The notes beneath the pieces are model-generated. The model searched no databases, was not told the origin of the DNA, and worked only from the letters and a program-made list of their open reading frames with translations. Shown piece by piece: positions 32,812 through 44,781 of a stretch of DNA of 64,000 nt (the first letter of the stretch is position 1; every line of letters begins with the position of its first letter). This stretch comes from Poa pratensis. Taxonomy: Eukaryota > Streptophyta > Magnoliopsida > Poales > Poaceae. The DNA lies in the NCBI GenBank assembly GCA_947311845.1, contig CAMZMU010000096.1:20663328-20727327 (forward strand). Direction: 5' to 3'. The position numbers and the translations under genes were made by a program.

Positions 32812-35800
32812 TCAGAAAGTGTAGTCGATATCGGATATGTTCTGTAGTGTCGATTCTTTAACCAACTCCCACCGCTCGTTATACAGGTCTAGGTTCTTGC
32901 ACGGCACAGGGAAAACATACCCAATGACCTGCCCCTGGACGAAGGAGCACTGGAAAACATGGTGCTTCTTGTCAAGTATACCAACTGACATATCATGGAA
33001 AGTAACATTCCTCACGGGGATCTCTGCGCTACCTTGAATCCTGACTGGTACGCGCACCCTTTGCCCATGGATTGACGTATAAGAGATGTTTCCCACAATG
33101 GGAACAGCCTTCGGATCATAGGCTTCATCTGGGTGCTCGTTATAATCGGTCTTTATCACAATACCAACACGGACATTTTCGAGGGTTATGTTTCGATAGA
33201 TGACATTGTTTACATAGGCCCCTCTTCCAGGGGCAGTCTTTATCCTCACACCTCGCCGCGAACTCCAAATGTGGACGTTCTCTACCAAAACGTTTGAAAC
33301 ACCACCAGACATCTCACTTCCTATAGATACACCAGCACTGCCCAGAGAATGGAAAATATATTAAACATACAATCAAATCGGTCTTGACAAACTTTGACTA
33401 ATAGCATTGATTGATTTCAGAATTATTCGCTGCACATGAAAAGCTGCTAATTCGGTATTAACTTTCTAATTCACCTAAAGAATCATTGTACTGAACAGGT
33501 AGACTGTTTTATTATTATCATACAACAAATTAACACACAAGCTATTCTACTAGTGGCTATGACCTTAATGGATAGAAGACTTGCTAACAAGCAGGAAAAA
33601 CTACCTTTAGAAGAAAATAAGATTAAACAACCAGCAAGGAACATGTTAAATAAATATAAAAACTAAGTAGGCTAAAGTCTTCCATTTACCGCAGCAAGGA
33701 ATTTTACATTCGGGAGTCCTGACAATGAGTGTTATCCATCCAAGAATGCCTACTAGAAACATGATAGGCAAACTTATAACACTGAATCAAAACAAATGAC
33801 TTACCTCACCATGGAGCGAATTTTGACATTGCGAATAGTGATGTTAGTAGATGGACGCCCATAAGCAATTCCATATTGATCCCAACCACTCTTTATAGCT
33901 ATCCCGTCATCGCCAACAGAAATATAGCAATTTTCAATCAGCACATCCTCGCAAGAATCTGCATAAGCAATAAGAGAAGCTGAGGATCTGAGTGGAGCAT
34001 AAAATGTTCCTCATCATATATTAGGAGTCGAAGATAACATGGAAGTACAGGTTGTAGGGTTCCTATTCACCAAACATAGAGGTTAGACTATTATCCAGCC
34101 ATTGAGCAATGTGACCTATGGCTTAAAGAAAAGCTCTGGAATCACAGTAAAATGTGAAGTTGGGAAATGACCTGGATCTATCCCATCAGTGTTTGGAGCC
34201 CCAGAAATTGGAGCCAGGATGGTAGTTTCCGAGATAGTAACATTCTTGCAGTCGTATACATGAAGTGTCCAGAAGGGAGAATCACGTAGAGTGATGTTAG
34301 AAATAATAATGTTACTTGACCGCATGAGCTGAACAAGAGGACCTCTTGTGTGATGGAGGAGTTTCCTACGAAATTTGATCCACCAACTTTGGCCTTGCCC
34401 ATTTATGGTGCCATTATGACCTATAATATAGATATAACACATGAATACATGAAATGAGACCAAATTCAGGGGAAAAAAGCTGCTACAACAAAGATCAATA
34501 GCAGGTACACTGCCAACATATCATTCATCTTAAGAATGAAATTACGTGATGTTTAGCAATTAGTTAGCCCTACTAGAATCATAGCTACGCATCTATGATA
34601 CATTCTGGTAAGTGTAACAATATGTTTACATGAAAGCAGCAAAACTATTGGTCTTAAATTCAAAATACTTTAACAGGAGGCCTATAATGGATGGGCCAAC
34701 ACACTTCCATCAGGCCTTTTTTTTCATGTCCACAGTGGGAATTCGGGTGATTGACAAGATAAGTGATCAGTTGATCACAAACCCTGATACCCGACTTTTG
34801 CATTTTCACTTATATTCCTGTTTTAGCAATTAGTGTGATCAAACATATTGGTCGTGTTGCCAAGTTCAAATGAGAAACCACAGTGCATAGCGTAAGTTAT
34901 AGTCCACACAGGCCCAGACCATCATATCAGACAACAATACGTTTTTCATTGCTTTCATTTCAGAATGCAAACACGAAGTTCAAAGTAGCAATTATACATT
35001 AGAATATGAACTAAGCATATATGGAAATCACAAAGTTTACACTATCATGCACACTAAATGCACCAGAAGAAAACATACATTATTACCTACCAGTTATAAT
35101 CACGTCCTTCAGGTCTTGACCATGTATAAGGCTCCCATATCGAGGTCCCTTGTGCTCTCTTCCATATCCATATGATGGTAATGGAGACATCAATGGCCAG
35201 TATCTTTCATCCTTACATGTAAGTAACCAACAAGCTGTCAATGCTGGCTCATCGGAAGAAAATGCACCAAAGTATTAAAGTTATAGCCAAACAACAAGTA
35301 AGAACATTCTAGTCCGTCTTTCCCTAAGGTTTCAACAAAAGGATATCACTCTAATTCCTCTATGGGCTCAAAAGTTGGCAAAGGGTACACAAAACTACAA
35401 AAGCAGCCACTAAACTTAGTTCAGCCTGAACACTGGGCCTAAGAAAGGTTCCTAAACTGGCCAAACCAAACATTAGATGCACGTATAAGAATTATAAATT
35501 GAAAGCACCGAACACACTTGTCCTAGCCTCAAAGTCTGACGTTTATTAGGTTGATCATTTAGCAAAATGACAGCTCAGTAACACAGTATGAACACATTTG
35601 ACAGCATACTTGGATATCCAGTAGTGGGGAAAGAACCATTTCTGTACTGAAATATCCATCCACCCATCATCATCATCTCATACATACCAGATACCAGATA
35701 CAGTTGCGTGAAAAATATTATTCATCATCTACCAATATAACACAACAGATCAATCTTCCCCAGTGACCAAGATCTCCTTAAACTTACTTACCAGTTCACC

Positions 35801-36606
35801 ACGACTTCTCATTACACTAAATAGCATTCCAGCAATGCATGCATGAATCACTGGTTGTCTCGCTAGAGCAAAATTAGATTAAACATGTATCCACAGAAGT
35901 ACAAAGAATGAATTAATTAAGCATGTGTGCAGAGGAACTATGTTCTTTAATTAAATTTAGTCACTAATTGATCTTATGTTTCAACTATAGCACAGCTACA
36001 CTTGTGACTCGTCTGTCGAAACTTGTGATTGTAAAATTAAGCAAGCTGATGGAGAGCGCAGCTGAAATGCCTCACCTGGATCCCCAGGATCTCAGCGCCG
36101 GCAGCAAGGAATAGCGTCATGCGGCTGGTGAGGTTAAACGGCGCGGTGAGCCACCGCCCGGCAGGCACAGTGAGCCTCCCGCCTCCCCTCTCCGCAATCG
36201 CCGCCACCGCCGCCTCAAAGGCCGCCGTGTTGAGCGTCCGTCCGTCCCCGACGCCCCCGAACTCCCTCAGGTCATATACGGGCGGCGAGGCGACCCACTG
36301 GCCCATCGCGGACGGCGCGCGCTTGGGCAGGGGCATCGGGGGGCGGGTGTAGAGGCGCAGGCCGCGGCCCGTGGAGGTGTTCTGCCAGAGGAAGACGAGC
36401 GCGAAGCCGAGGAGCCAGAGCGCGACCAGGTACGCACGGTACGGCGGCGAGATCGCGGGGGACCACCGCCGGTGCTGGAACTGGTGCAGCCGGCCTAGCG
36501 CGGCGCGCGGGGAGGACAGCACCGCCGCCGCGGCGGAGGAGGCGCGCGGGGAGGAGGCGGCAGCGGAGGCGCGCGGGGAGGAGACGCCGACTGTGGCCTC
36601 CATCAT
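32812..36606 (-). CDS. Glycoside hydrolase family 28 (polygalacturonase-like), membrane-anchored
   Basis: GH28 enzymes hydrolyse the polygalacturonan backbone of cell-wall pectin. Five exons, 36606-36076, 35211-35091, 34420-34172, 33958-33805 and 33337-32812, join in phase to 526 residues with no frameshift. The N-terminus is a Ser/Ala-rich segment with three SSPRA-type repeats (residues 8-35), then a hydrophobic helix at about 58-74 (AYLVALWLLGFALVFLW) with no cleavage site, so a type II anchor that would hold the enzyme in the Golgi or at the cell surface. The parallel beta-helix follows: VYDLREFGGVGDG, NTDG (about 294), VGDDGIAIKSG (about 315-325, catalytic Asp pair) and RIKTAPGRG (about 383-391). 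The usual GHG motif is replaced by IGSEMSGG, as in the plant non-secreted clade. Intact and probably functional; true substrate unknown. Confidence 0.93.
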
Positions 36607-37280
36607 CGGATCCGGGCGGCTTGGGGCGGGATCTGCGTGCTACGGCGCGCAGCAGCACCAACCGGTTGGTGCGGGTGCTAGTGTTTTGCTGCCCATGGGG
36701 CTGGGGGTTGGGAGGGGGGAGCACAGACAGCGGCGGTGGTGGATCGGAGCTGGGGAGATTCACTGGTTTAAAAAGGGGCGGGAGGAGGAGGCGAGATCGC
36801 TGGTACTTGAGCGCGCGGTGGCAGAGTGGTGGTGAGTGCTCGCGCCGCGGCGGTGGGGTTGGGGGACGACGGCCAGCAGCAGCCACCACGGTGTGGATTG
36901 ACTCAACTTGAACGCTACTACTGCTAGCACCGAGGTGGGGCCGGTCTGGCAGTGTCGCTTGCAGCGGTTGACTTGACTCGCGTGGCTCCATCGTTACTTT
37001 CGAGAAAGGTTCCATTATCGTTGGGTGCTTCGAGCCTCCGACGACGGTCGGAGAGAGGCTCGTCGGAGCACGGCATATGATACGGTCGCGCTCGTAAGAG
37101 ATGCCATGAATACGCCGGATCCAGAGCACGTATTGGCGATTGGATTATGGGGTATACTGTACTTTCTCCCACTGCTCAGTCCCGTGGCGTCTGTCTCCCG
37201 TCGGCGATCCGGTTCGGCAAGAGCTTTCGTGATCGACGTCGAATTGCCGAGCCGGCGTGGTAGCATCGGTGGGTGGGAGC
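36607..37280. other. Upstream region of GH28
   Basis: GC-rich leader and promoter of the minus-strand GH28 gene (36607 to about 36900), then unremarkable DNA. No gene supported. Confidence 0.45.
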
Positions 37281-37288
37281 GGCTCAAC

Positions 37289-37465
37289 CAGTGGCGGATC
37301 TAGTCTCAAATTAGTGGGGGTGCCAAGTTTATTATTGGGCTTATGAACTTCATATTTAGACAAAAATATACATAGGAGTAGTACAAATATCGGTAAATAA
37401 TTGAAAATTTGTATTTTGGAGGGGGTGCCATGGCACCCATGGCACCCCCACTGGATCCGCCCCTG
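37289..37465. mobile_element. hAT-type MITE, 177 bp, with exact 8-bp duplication
   Basis: GGCTCAAC stands at 37281-37288 and 37466-37473. The insert starts CAGTGGCGGATCTAG and ends CTGGATCCGCCCCTG, inverted repeats with two mismatches. Eight-base duplication and CAG...CTG ends fit the hAT superfamily. No coding capacity. Confidence 0.95.
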
Positions 37466-37473
37466 GGCTCAAC

Positions 37474-38828
37474 GGCATGTGTCGTGTCCCCCTTTGCCTG
37501 CCATTGCCGACTGTATGCAGTGTGATGACGATATTGTCGGATGAAACTATCCCCGGACGGTCATCCTGTACACACTACTGAGTTTGAGTGTTCACTGATC
37601 GATCTCCTGTGAGGCTGTGACGACTGACGAGAACACTCTCTAGGAGAAGCTGCGTGCATTGGATCCACCGTCCACGCCACGGGTGACGCCCTTGCGAGCT
37701 GCATCTCCTTGGAGTTGACCTAGCTAGGTTCCAAACTACTGCGTGCTGCACGATGCAGTGCCAGTGTGCCACCACATGCCTTTCTTCTTCAGCATCGCGT
37801 GTCTCACGAGAATATTAATTAATTATATAAACCATTGGTCAGAAAAGAAAAAAAATTGTAGGCTCCAGACCTCCAGCCTAGCTTTTTTCTAGAGATGGTC
37901 CAGTAGTCCAGTGTAGCTTTTTTTTTTGGGACGTGCCAATGGACCAAGGAAGGCCGCTCCGGTCATAAGGCCCAGCCTTGGTATGTTTATGCTATATGGG
38001 CTGTGCTGGCTTTTCCTTGTAAACAATATCGTAGCTCAAATTCCATTCCCCTCAACAACAACAAAAAAGCTCAAATTCCATGATTCTCTTTAAAGCAAAA
38101 AGCCTCAGCTCCATCTCTACTGCATGTCACACAAGTCACAACAACTCAAAGTAGTTTTCGACCACTAGAAGAATATTAGGAATATGTCATTCCCGTTGAA
38201 GTAGCATTTATGTTACTGTTAAAAGCAACATCAACGCGTCAAGATAGTAAACCTGTAGCAAAAAATACTATAAACAATTATGCGACAAGTTCAAATTTAA
38301 AACAAAATCACATCATGCCAAATCCCAAAGGCAGCCAACTTCGGATTTATCGGTGAAATACACCTTCCAGTTGCATTGTTCAATTTTCAGTTCACCTCCT
38401 CAAGTTCTCATCTTCAAAAACATTCCGGTCAGCGAGGAGAACACGGCCGAGAACTAATTAACATGCCTTCTAATAGCTTTTACCAGTTATAGTAGCATTT
38501 ATTCTAACCTTATTTCCAGTTCAGCGGAGTAAGTACCATCACACTCTAGTGACTAGTGTGACCTGTAAAAAAAAAGTAATTAATTAATCTTTGTGTTCAC
38601 CACTTGTGGGAACTCAAGGTATTATAAAAGAACGCTTGTGAGTATATGAAAAAATAAGATGTATGTGCATCAACCGAGTTGGCATAACGATCGTTATTCA
38701 TGTCGTAGCAAGCTTGAAAAATCAATCTACAGAATTGACGGGAAAAAGGTCCGAGTGTGCACAAAAAAAACATTCAAGCATATTTAAAATGTAAATAAGG
38801 TTGTTTCATGGAGTGTGGTGATATGCAG
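37474..38828. other. Intergenic, AT-rich, no gene seen
   Basis: No coding signal. Only stop-rich AT DNA with scattered A-runs. Confidence 0.4.
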
Positions 38829-39203
38829 GCCGAGCTATATGGGTCTCGTTTTGACTTTTTTTGAAATTTGTACTTTTGTGTTTCCAAAAAATCGAAACAA
38901 AAAATCTGGGTGGAGATAATGTTTAAATCTATATTTGTGCAAAATCTCAATGAAAAATTCATAATATTTTGGCCTGGGCAAAAAAGACAAAACCGCAGTT
39001 CTAAATGATGAACACTACCGAGTTTCAAAAATTTGAAAACTTTGTCAGATTTGTCTTTTTTGCCCAGTCCGAAACATAATGAATTTTTCATTAAGATTTT
39101 GCACAACTATAGATCTCAACATTATCTCCACCTAGAATTTTAGTTTCGAATTTTTGGAAACACAAAAGTGCAGATTTGAAACAACGGACTATATATGGCG
39201 CAG
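38829..39203. repeat. Fold-back inverted repeat (hairpin element) of about 375 bp
   Basis: The left arm (38829 to about 38995) is an imperfect inverted copy of the right arm (39050 to about 39203). Shared stretches include CTTTTGTGTTTCCAAAAA, GTGGAGATAATGTT, TTGTGCAAAATCT, AATGAAAAATTCAT and GGGCAAAAAAGACAAA, with a loop of roughly 55 bp. No target duplication was confirmed, so superfamily is open. Confidence 0.85.
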
Positions 39204-39720
39204 CCAGCAATCTGGACCTAAAAGATTACAAGCTACTCCGTAGCAAGTTTAGGAAAAAAAACACACGTTTCTTGTAAACTTGACAATCTTTTAGGTTCAC
39301 TTCGGATTGTTGTGTTTGATCCAAAATGAAATGAAGCTAGTAGAGACTAGAGATTTGGAAACTCAGATAGATGATGTTGCGTAATGCTGGGCCCATATTC
39401 GCGCTCGTGAACCAGATCACATTGCTGGAATCAAACGAAGTGCCCTGCTGGCCAACCTAGCTAACAGAACCGTGGAGCCAGTATTTCCTCCAAAAGTGTA
39501 TGGATCGCTACAGATGATTACGGGTAACAGATCGACAACGACGTAATGCTCAACACGAATCACATGCCCGCCCTGGCGGCAAAGAAGTTGGCACAATCCA
39601 ACTCTGAAATAAGCCAGACACAGCCATCAAGTAACGAAACCAGCTACTGGAGTAGCTAGCTAGGCTAGCCAGTAGTCACCCTACAACCACGAGCCGCTTG
39701 CCCGGGTACGCACCACCATA

Positions 39721-42700
39721 TCTTTACTATTAAATGGGAGTTCGTACGTTGGTCCGTCAAACCATTTTCTGCCTCGCTGCGTTCTGCCTCCCGCGAGCGC
39801 GCAATGGGCCAAGCCCAGCAAAACTCCACCGGCCCGCTCACCTTTTCCTGTACAAAGAAAAAAGAGCTCTGGAAACCCTCCCTCCTATCGTCCTCTCTCT
39901 ATGTGCGACAGTGCGAGCGTGGCTGGGTGGCGGCGGCGGTAGACCAGGTTCATCGGTGGCCAGACCGAGCGCGACAGCTCCCAAGGCCCAAGGTCGCCGG
40001 ACTCCCTCTCCGCGCGACCGTCCGAGCCGGGTTTACTCCTCCGCGCGAACCAAAAGAGCTTGGCGTCGACTAGCTGCCGAAAACAATCTCCGGCGATTAA
40101 ACATCAATTTCATTCTCCCACGTGGGTGCTCTGATGAGCATGCATAAATTGTGTTTTAACTGCTGCGTAGCTTAAGAAAGGCAAGATCCATTGAAGCCTT
40201 TCTCGATCACCTTCCATCCAACCTTTGAATCCCCTGTATTTTCTAATTTTCTATGCAGCGTTTCAGGAGGTTCAAGAGTTTAGTCTACTTGATGTAGGTG
40301 TCGTGAAGAATCTCCAGGTTAGACAATCAGTCAACAATTAAACATCAATTTCGTTCTCCCACGTGGGTGCTCTGATGAGCATGCATAAATTGTGTTTTAA
40401 CTGCTGCATACTGGGTAAATTTACAGTTCACAACATACATTGTAAATGGAATGGTAACATGTTCAGAGCCTCTCCATCTAATGGGAATGGGAATGGTAAC
40501 ATGTTCAGAGCGGTTCCATCTAATGTGAATGTGAATGGTAACACAGTTTTGGTAGAAATGAGGATGATCTTGATTTCTTAATGGACAGTGACAGTGAGTT
40601 GGAGGAACTGAACAAGGAGTTCAGCATGGTCTTGCTGCTGCTATGATCAGTGGTCCAAGAGTCATGCTGGAAGCCAAGGTAAATTCTGCGGTCATTGTTT
40701 CCTATAAGCCTTATTGCAAGAATATCCATTGTTGTCACCACGGGTCTTCAATTGCAGATTAAACTTAGCATGAACAGTAAGCTGTGAGCCCAGTCAACTA
40801 ATATTTCCTAACCACTACATGTTTCATAATTACAGGGGATAAAAAAGTACAGTTTTCTTTTGATTAAGGAGTTCGGCATAGCACCTAGACGCACGTGCCC
40901 ATCGGCAATGGATTGTAAAATATGAACAAGACCCATAAAAATCAGTTATGTTATAAGTTTCTCACTATTTCTTGTTCTTTCTAGACGAAGGCTAGCAGAA
41001 TATTTTCTATACCAACTTGCATGAAGTAAAAGCATGCTATTTAATGAAAACCTGTTCATGGTAAAGCTGTTGCTGTAAGTATGTACTTATTTTCATTGTA
41101 GTAGAATTTCTTGATTTCTAATGTGCTATTTTTCTTGTTCTTTCTCAGTTTTTGGGAAAAAATCAGTCTTATAAAAAAAGATGATTTCTAATCTTTGCCT
41201 GCTTCAGTTGAAAAGATTACTCCTTTGATTGCTTTGACCACTCTTGGAGAGTTCTGTTGAGTTCATGAAAATAAGTACCTCTGTAGCTTCGCAAATGGCG
41301 CAAGATAGTGCAATTGTTTTTGCTCTAGGACAGTCTGATACTAAAGGTCAGAATTTATCATCTACGTTGTTGTTTTCTTTCCAATTATGTTGAACTTGCT
41401 TTCTCCAGCAGGCATTTTAGATTTTTATTAGTAGTACAAATATTTCAGATCCTAACACTAGGCAAGCGGTATATGAAATACATCTTGATTCTTTTTATAT
41501 CTTATCAGTTTCGTAACACTTTATTCCGAAACAGCAAGAACATCAAACAATCTTCCAACCATTGTTCCAGACTTACTCAAGAACAACGAACCATGGACCT
41601 GAGTTCGTTGACTACAAGTTTGTCCGCTGCCATGTGCCAACTTCAGTTAGGATTCAAGCTAGAAAGATACACAACACAGGATTGCAAGTGCCAAATCACG
41701 TCTTCCAGCCAGCTTGCACGTTTGAGGGCATCCACAGTTGCTTCGACCATGGCCGGGAGGCCTTGACAAAGAGCTTCCTAGACTTATAAATGAAGAATTC
41801 ATGAATGAGGCCTCGTCAAAGCACTTCCCAGTAGATTGACTGAAACCTACAAGTATTTTGACACCCTGAAGATAAAGGCTCACTTTCCTCACATGCCTAT
41901 ATCAACTTTCCTCACGCGCCTTTATCGTATTGAAGGTTAAATATGTGGCTCCGTGCCAGCCTTTGGTGATTATAATTTTCCCTACCTGCACCATTACATG
42001 AAACATTTCTTCAAATATAGACAAGCATGTTAATACTTTTTAATCCAGAAACCATTTACAAATTCCTAAGTGTGAGTTATGTAGAGTGTTGTTTTATTCG
42101 AAAGCTCCACTATATAAGCAAGCCGCATTGTTTATTATTTCTGCTTGCATGGTAATTTGGTGAAGAAATGGGCCCATATTTTACTTTTCTTTGCTAAGAA
42201 AGCCTACTATCTAAAACCATCCTGGCATTTCATCTATTTTGCGGTATCAACATTTTTTCCTTAGAGTTTGTGGCATTTTGTTAAGAGGCCACGTTTGTAG
42301 CAGAAATTTATTTTTGAAGTAATAGGACCAGTGAGGTTTATGAATTGTCTTGGAAGCTTGACCAATATCTTGTTCACTCTGTTTTTTGGTGGCCGTGCCG
42401 GCTGGTCAAGCAGGTGTTCTCTTTACGCTTTAGCTAGATTTTATTTTTACATTTTGTGCTTTTCGTTTGCGCTTTGTGTTCTCTTTCCGCTAGGTATTTG
42501 GCCTTCGTACTTATTAACAAATCGTTCAGTTGTAATGTTTGTTCAGGCTAAAGCCGAGAAGAGTGGCAAAGCAAGACCAAAACAGAGAAGAACAGATGAC
42601 TATTTGTTCCATGGCAAAAATGTTAGTCTTTCCATACAAAAGTATTTGTTGCATCTTCATTTTTTGTACTAAGGCGGGGCACGTAATGGCGAGTGGAGTT

Positions 42701-43051
42701 GCAAAGATTGATCGGTCCGAGCAAAAAAAGGCGACATCGCGCGACAAAGATGTACCTCAATTATTATTTGTTCATTCCTTAGCAACGCACGGGCATTTAA
42801 ATATAGATATAATAATGCACATTTTGAGAGAGATGTGGAAATGAACGCATATTATGGTTGGAAATAAATACATACTCAGAATACAGACACAGTGAGAGAG
42901 AGATGTTTGTTGATACACACTTTTGATGATGTAGGAACTTGCACACTGTCATGTTTGATTTGTTGGAATTAAACTAAGCTTTGATCGAATAATCTATCTT
43001 GCACATTGTCATGTTTGATTCGTCCGTAGCAACGCACGGGCATTCAACTAG
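39721..43051 (+). mobile_element. Helitron, 3.3 kb, non-autonomous
   Basis: The left end TCTTTACTATTAAATGGGAG follows an A (39720). The right end is AGCAACGCACGGGCATTCAA then CTAG at 43048-43051, followed by T. TC...CTAG ends inserted between A and T with a GC-rich short palindrome before the 3' end are the Helitron rules, and the CAACGCACGGGCAT terminus is a common one in grasses. No Rep/helicase is visible. Inside there is a direct repeat (about 40100-40150 and 40335-40410, sharing ACATCAATTTCGTTCTCCCA-like sequence), a short tandem repeat around AATGGTAACATGTTCAGAGC (40450-40545), and exon-like pieces that may be captured host DNA. Confidence 0.85.
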
Positions 43052-44781
43052 TACGAATAATGTGACACGTCCGTTGGAAACGCACAGACCGGCATAGTTA
43101 CCATTACCATGCGTGCGTGGTATCCGTGCGGCCGGCGAGGTGTGCCTATCGGTCGTTGTCAACGTCGCCGATCAATAGGAGAACGTGTGAGGTATCTCCG
43201 AGGCACCCCAAACTGTGTCCAGATTACCCAAAATTCAGTCCGTGCAGGACTTTATCCCGATGTCACTCCGATCAAACCGCCACGGTTTTTTTCACTGGGA
43301 TCATATCCGATTGAGTCTTGTCCCCTTAAGAGCATCTCCAGTCGCGCCCCCATATAGCACCGGATGAACCCTACGGGACTCCCACGCGAGCTGTGTCACA
43401 TGAGTGGCGCTTCTTCCCAGTCGCGTCCCCATAGGTTTTTCTCTTAAATTTAAAATGTAAATTCTACGAAATCCATTCAAACTTTAGGAATTTTTACACG
43501 TTCATGAACGAAGTTTGGATAAAATTAAACAAAATCTAACCTTAATCTACCGCCGCGCCGTTGGAAAGGGGTGTAGTTCTCCAAGTCCTCCTTGTCCTTG
43601 ACCTCATACTTGACCCAGGCGGTGCCGCTTGGCCCTTACAAAAATTCAGACCATGGTGCGTATCACGATGTCTCGCCGCGCGAATAAATTCCTATATCCC
43701 TAACCTAGGACGCGACAGAAGAACCTACATCGCCATGACGCGACTGGATTTCGGGATCAGGATGAGCATAAACTAACCTCGGGAAACTCATCAATTCTGG
43801 TCCTGCACCTCTTCCGCCTCCTCTCGTTGGGACACCGCTTCCTATCTGCACACCGTCGACGCACTCGTGTGGTCCGCCTCTACGAACCTCCTCAGGTCGC
43901 TCCAGCTCGGGAAACCCACACATCGCGAGGCTCCCTCTCCGCCGTCACCAACACCTGGTACCCCCATCCCCGTTGCTTGACCACCGCAGCTTGCCCCCGT
44001 CGTCGCCGTTTGCCGATGGTCCCCTTGAGAATGAAAGTACCGATGTTGCGGGTGTGTGTGGTGAGGGGGGGATGTCCCCACATATCGACATCGTAAAATG
44101 GAGACGGTGCACGCGCGGCTGCTCGGAGATGCCAGAAAGCTTCGCATAGGGTCGTTAGCTGTTGGGAATGCATGTTTGTTCGGCCGTCGCCTAAAATTTC
44201 AAAACCGAGCGAACAGTTTGAAAAACACACAAAAATTACCGAATGTGTGAATCAACCACGAGGCCACGACCGAGAGACATAAGGCCATACGTCGCGTCTC
44301 CTTGCCCCGTACGTACTGCTCACCAAAACAAAACGACCGAGAGCACGGGGTCTCTGTCCCGCCGGTCAATTCCGTGCCCGGAGATACGAGCTGGAAAAAA
44401 CACGGCCAAAATCGCCATTACTCCACGACCTTTTCCCTCGATTGGACCGTCGCGGACGGAGACCTCGCCGCTCCTCCACCCGTCCGGTCGTGGCACACGA
44501 GCTCTAGTGAGCTACCAGTACTCACGTTTTTCATGCCTGAGCCCGGCAGGACGGGTCACTGTCTTTGTCCCACTCCCGCCTCGCCGTTTATCACGAAGAC
44601 CTCCTCCGATCCGTTTTTAAAGGGCAAAGGTGCGCGGTGCTGTTGGAGGAAGGTGCACTGGGTCGCAGCCGGGCAGAGCAGGCGAAGGAGCGAGGAAACT
44701 ACGGCGCTCCTAGCCGCCGGCTAAGCTCTCCTGCTCCTACTACTAGCAGTGGGAGAGACGGCTCGTTCTGTTTGTGTGATC
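43052..44781. other. Spacer and JAZ upstream region
   Basis: 43333-43350 shows AGAGCATCTCCAGTCGCGCC, like one end of a Harbinger-type MITE, but a matching right end with TAA was not found. The last several hundred bases before 44782 are the promoter and 5' untranslated region of JAZ. Open frames here are GC-rich chance frames. Confidence 0.45.

Noticed and set aside
43330..44130. A Harbinger-type element starting AGAGCATCTCCAGTCGCG
   Set aside because: Only one end is convincing. The candidate right end (GGAGATGC at about 44127) lacks the TAA duplication and extended match.
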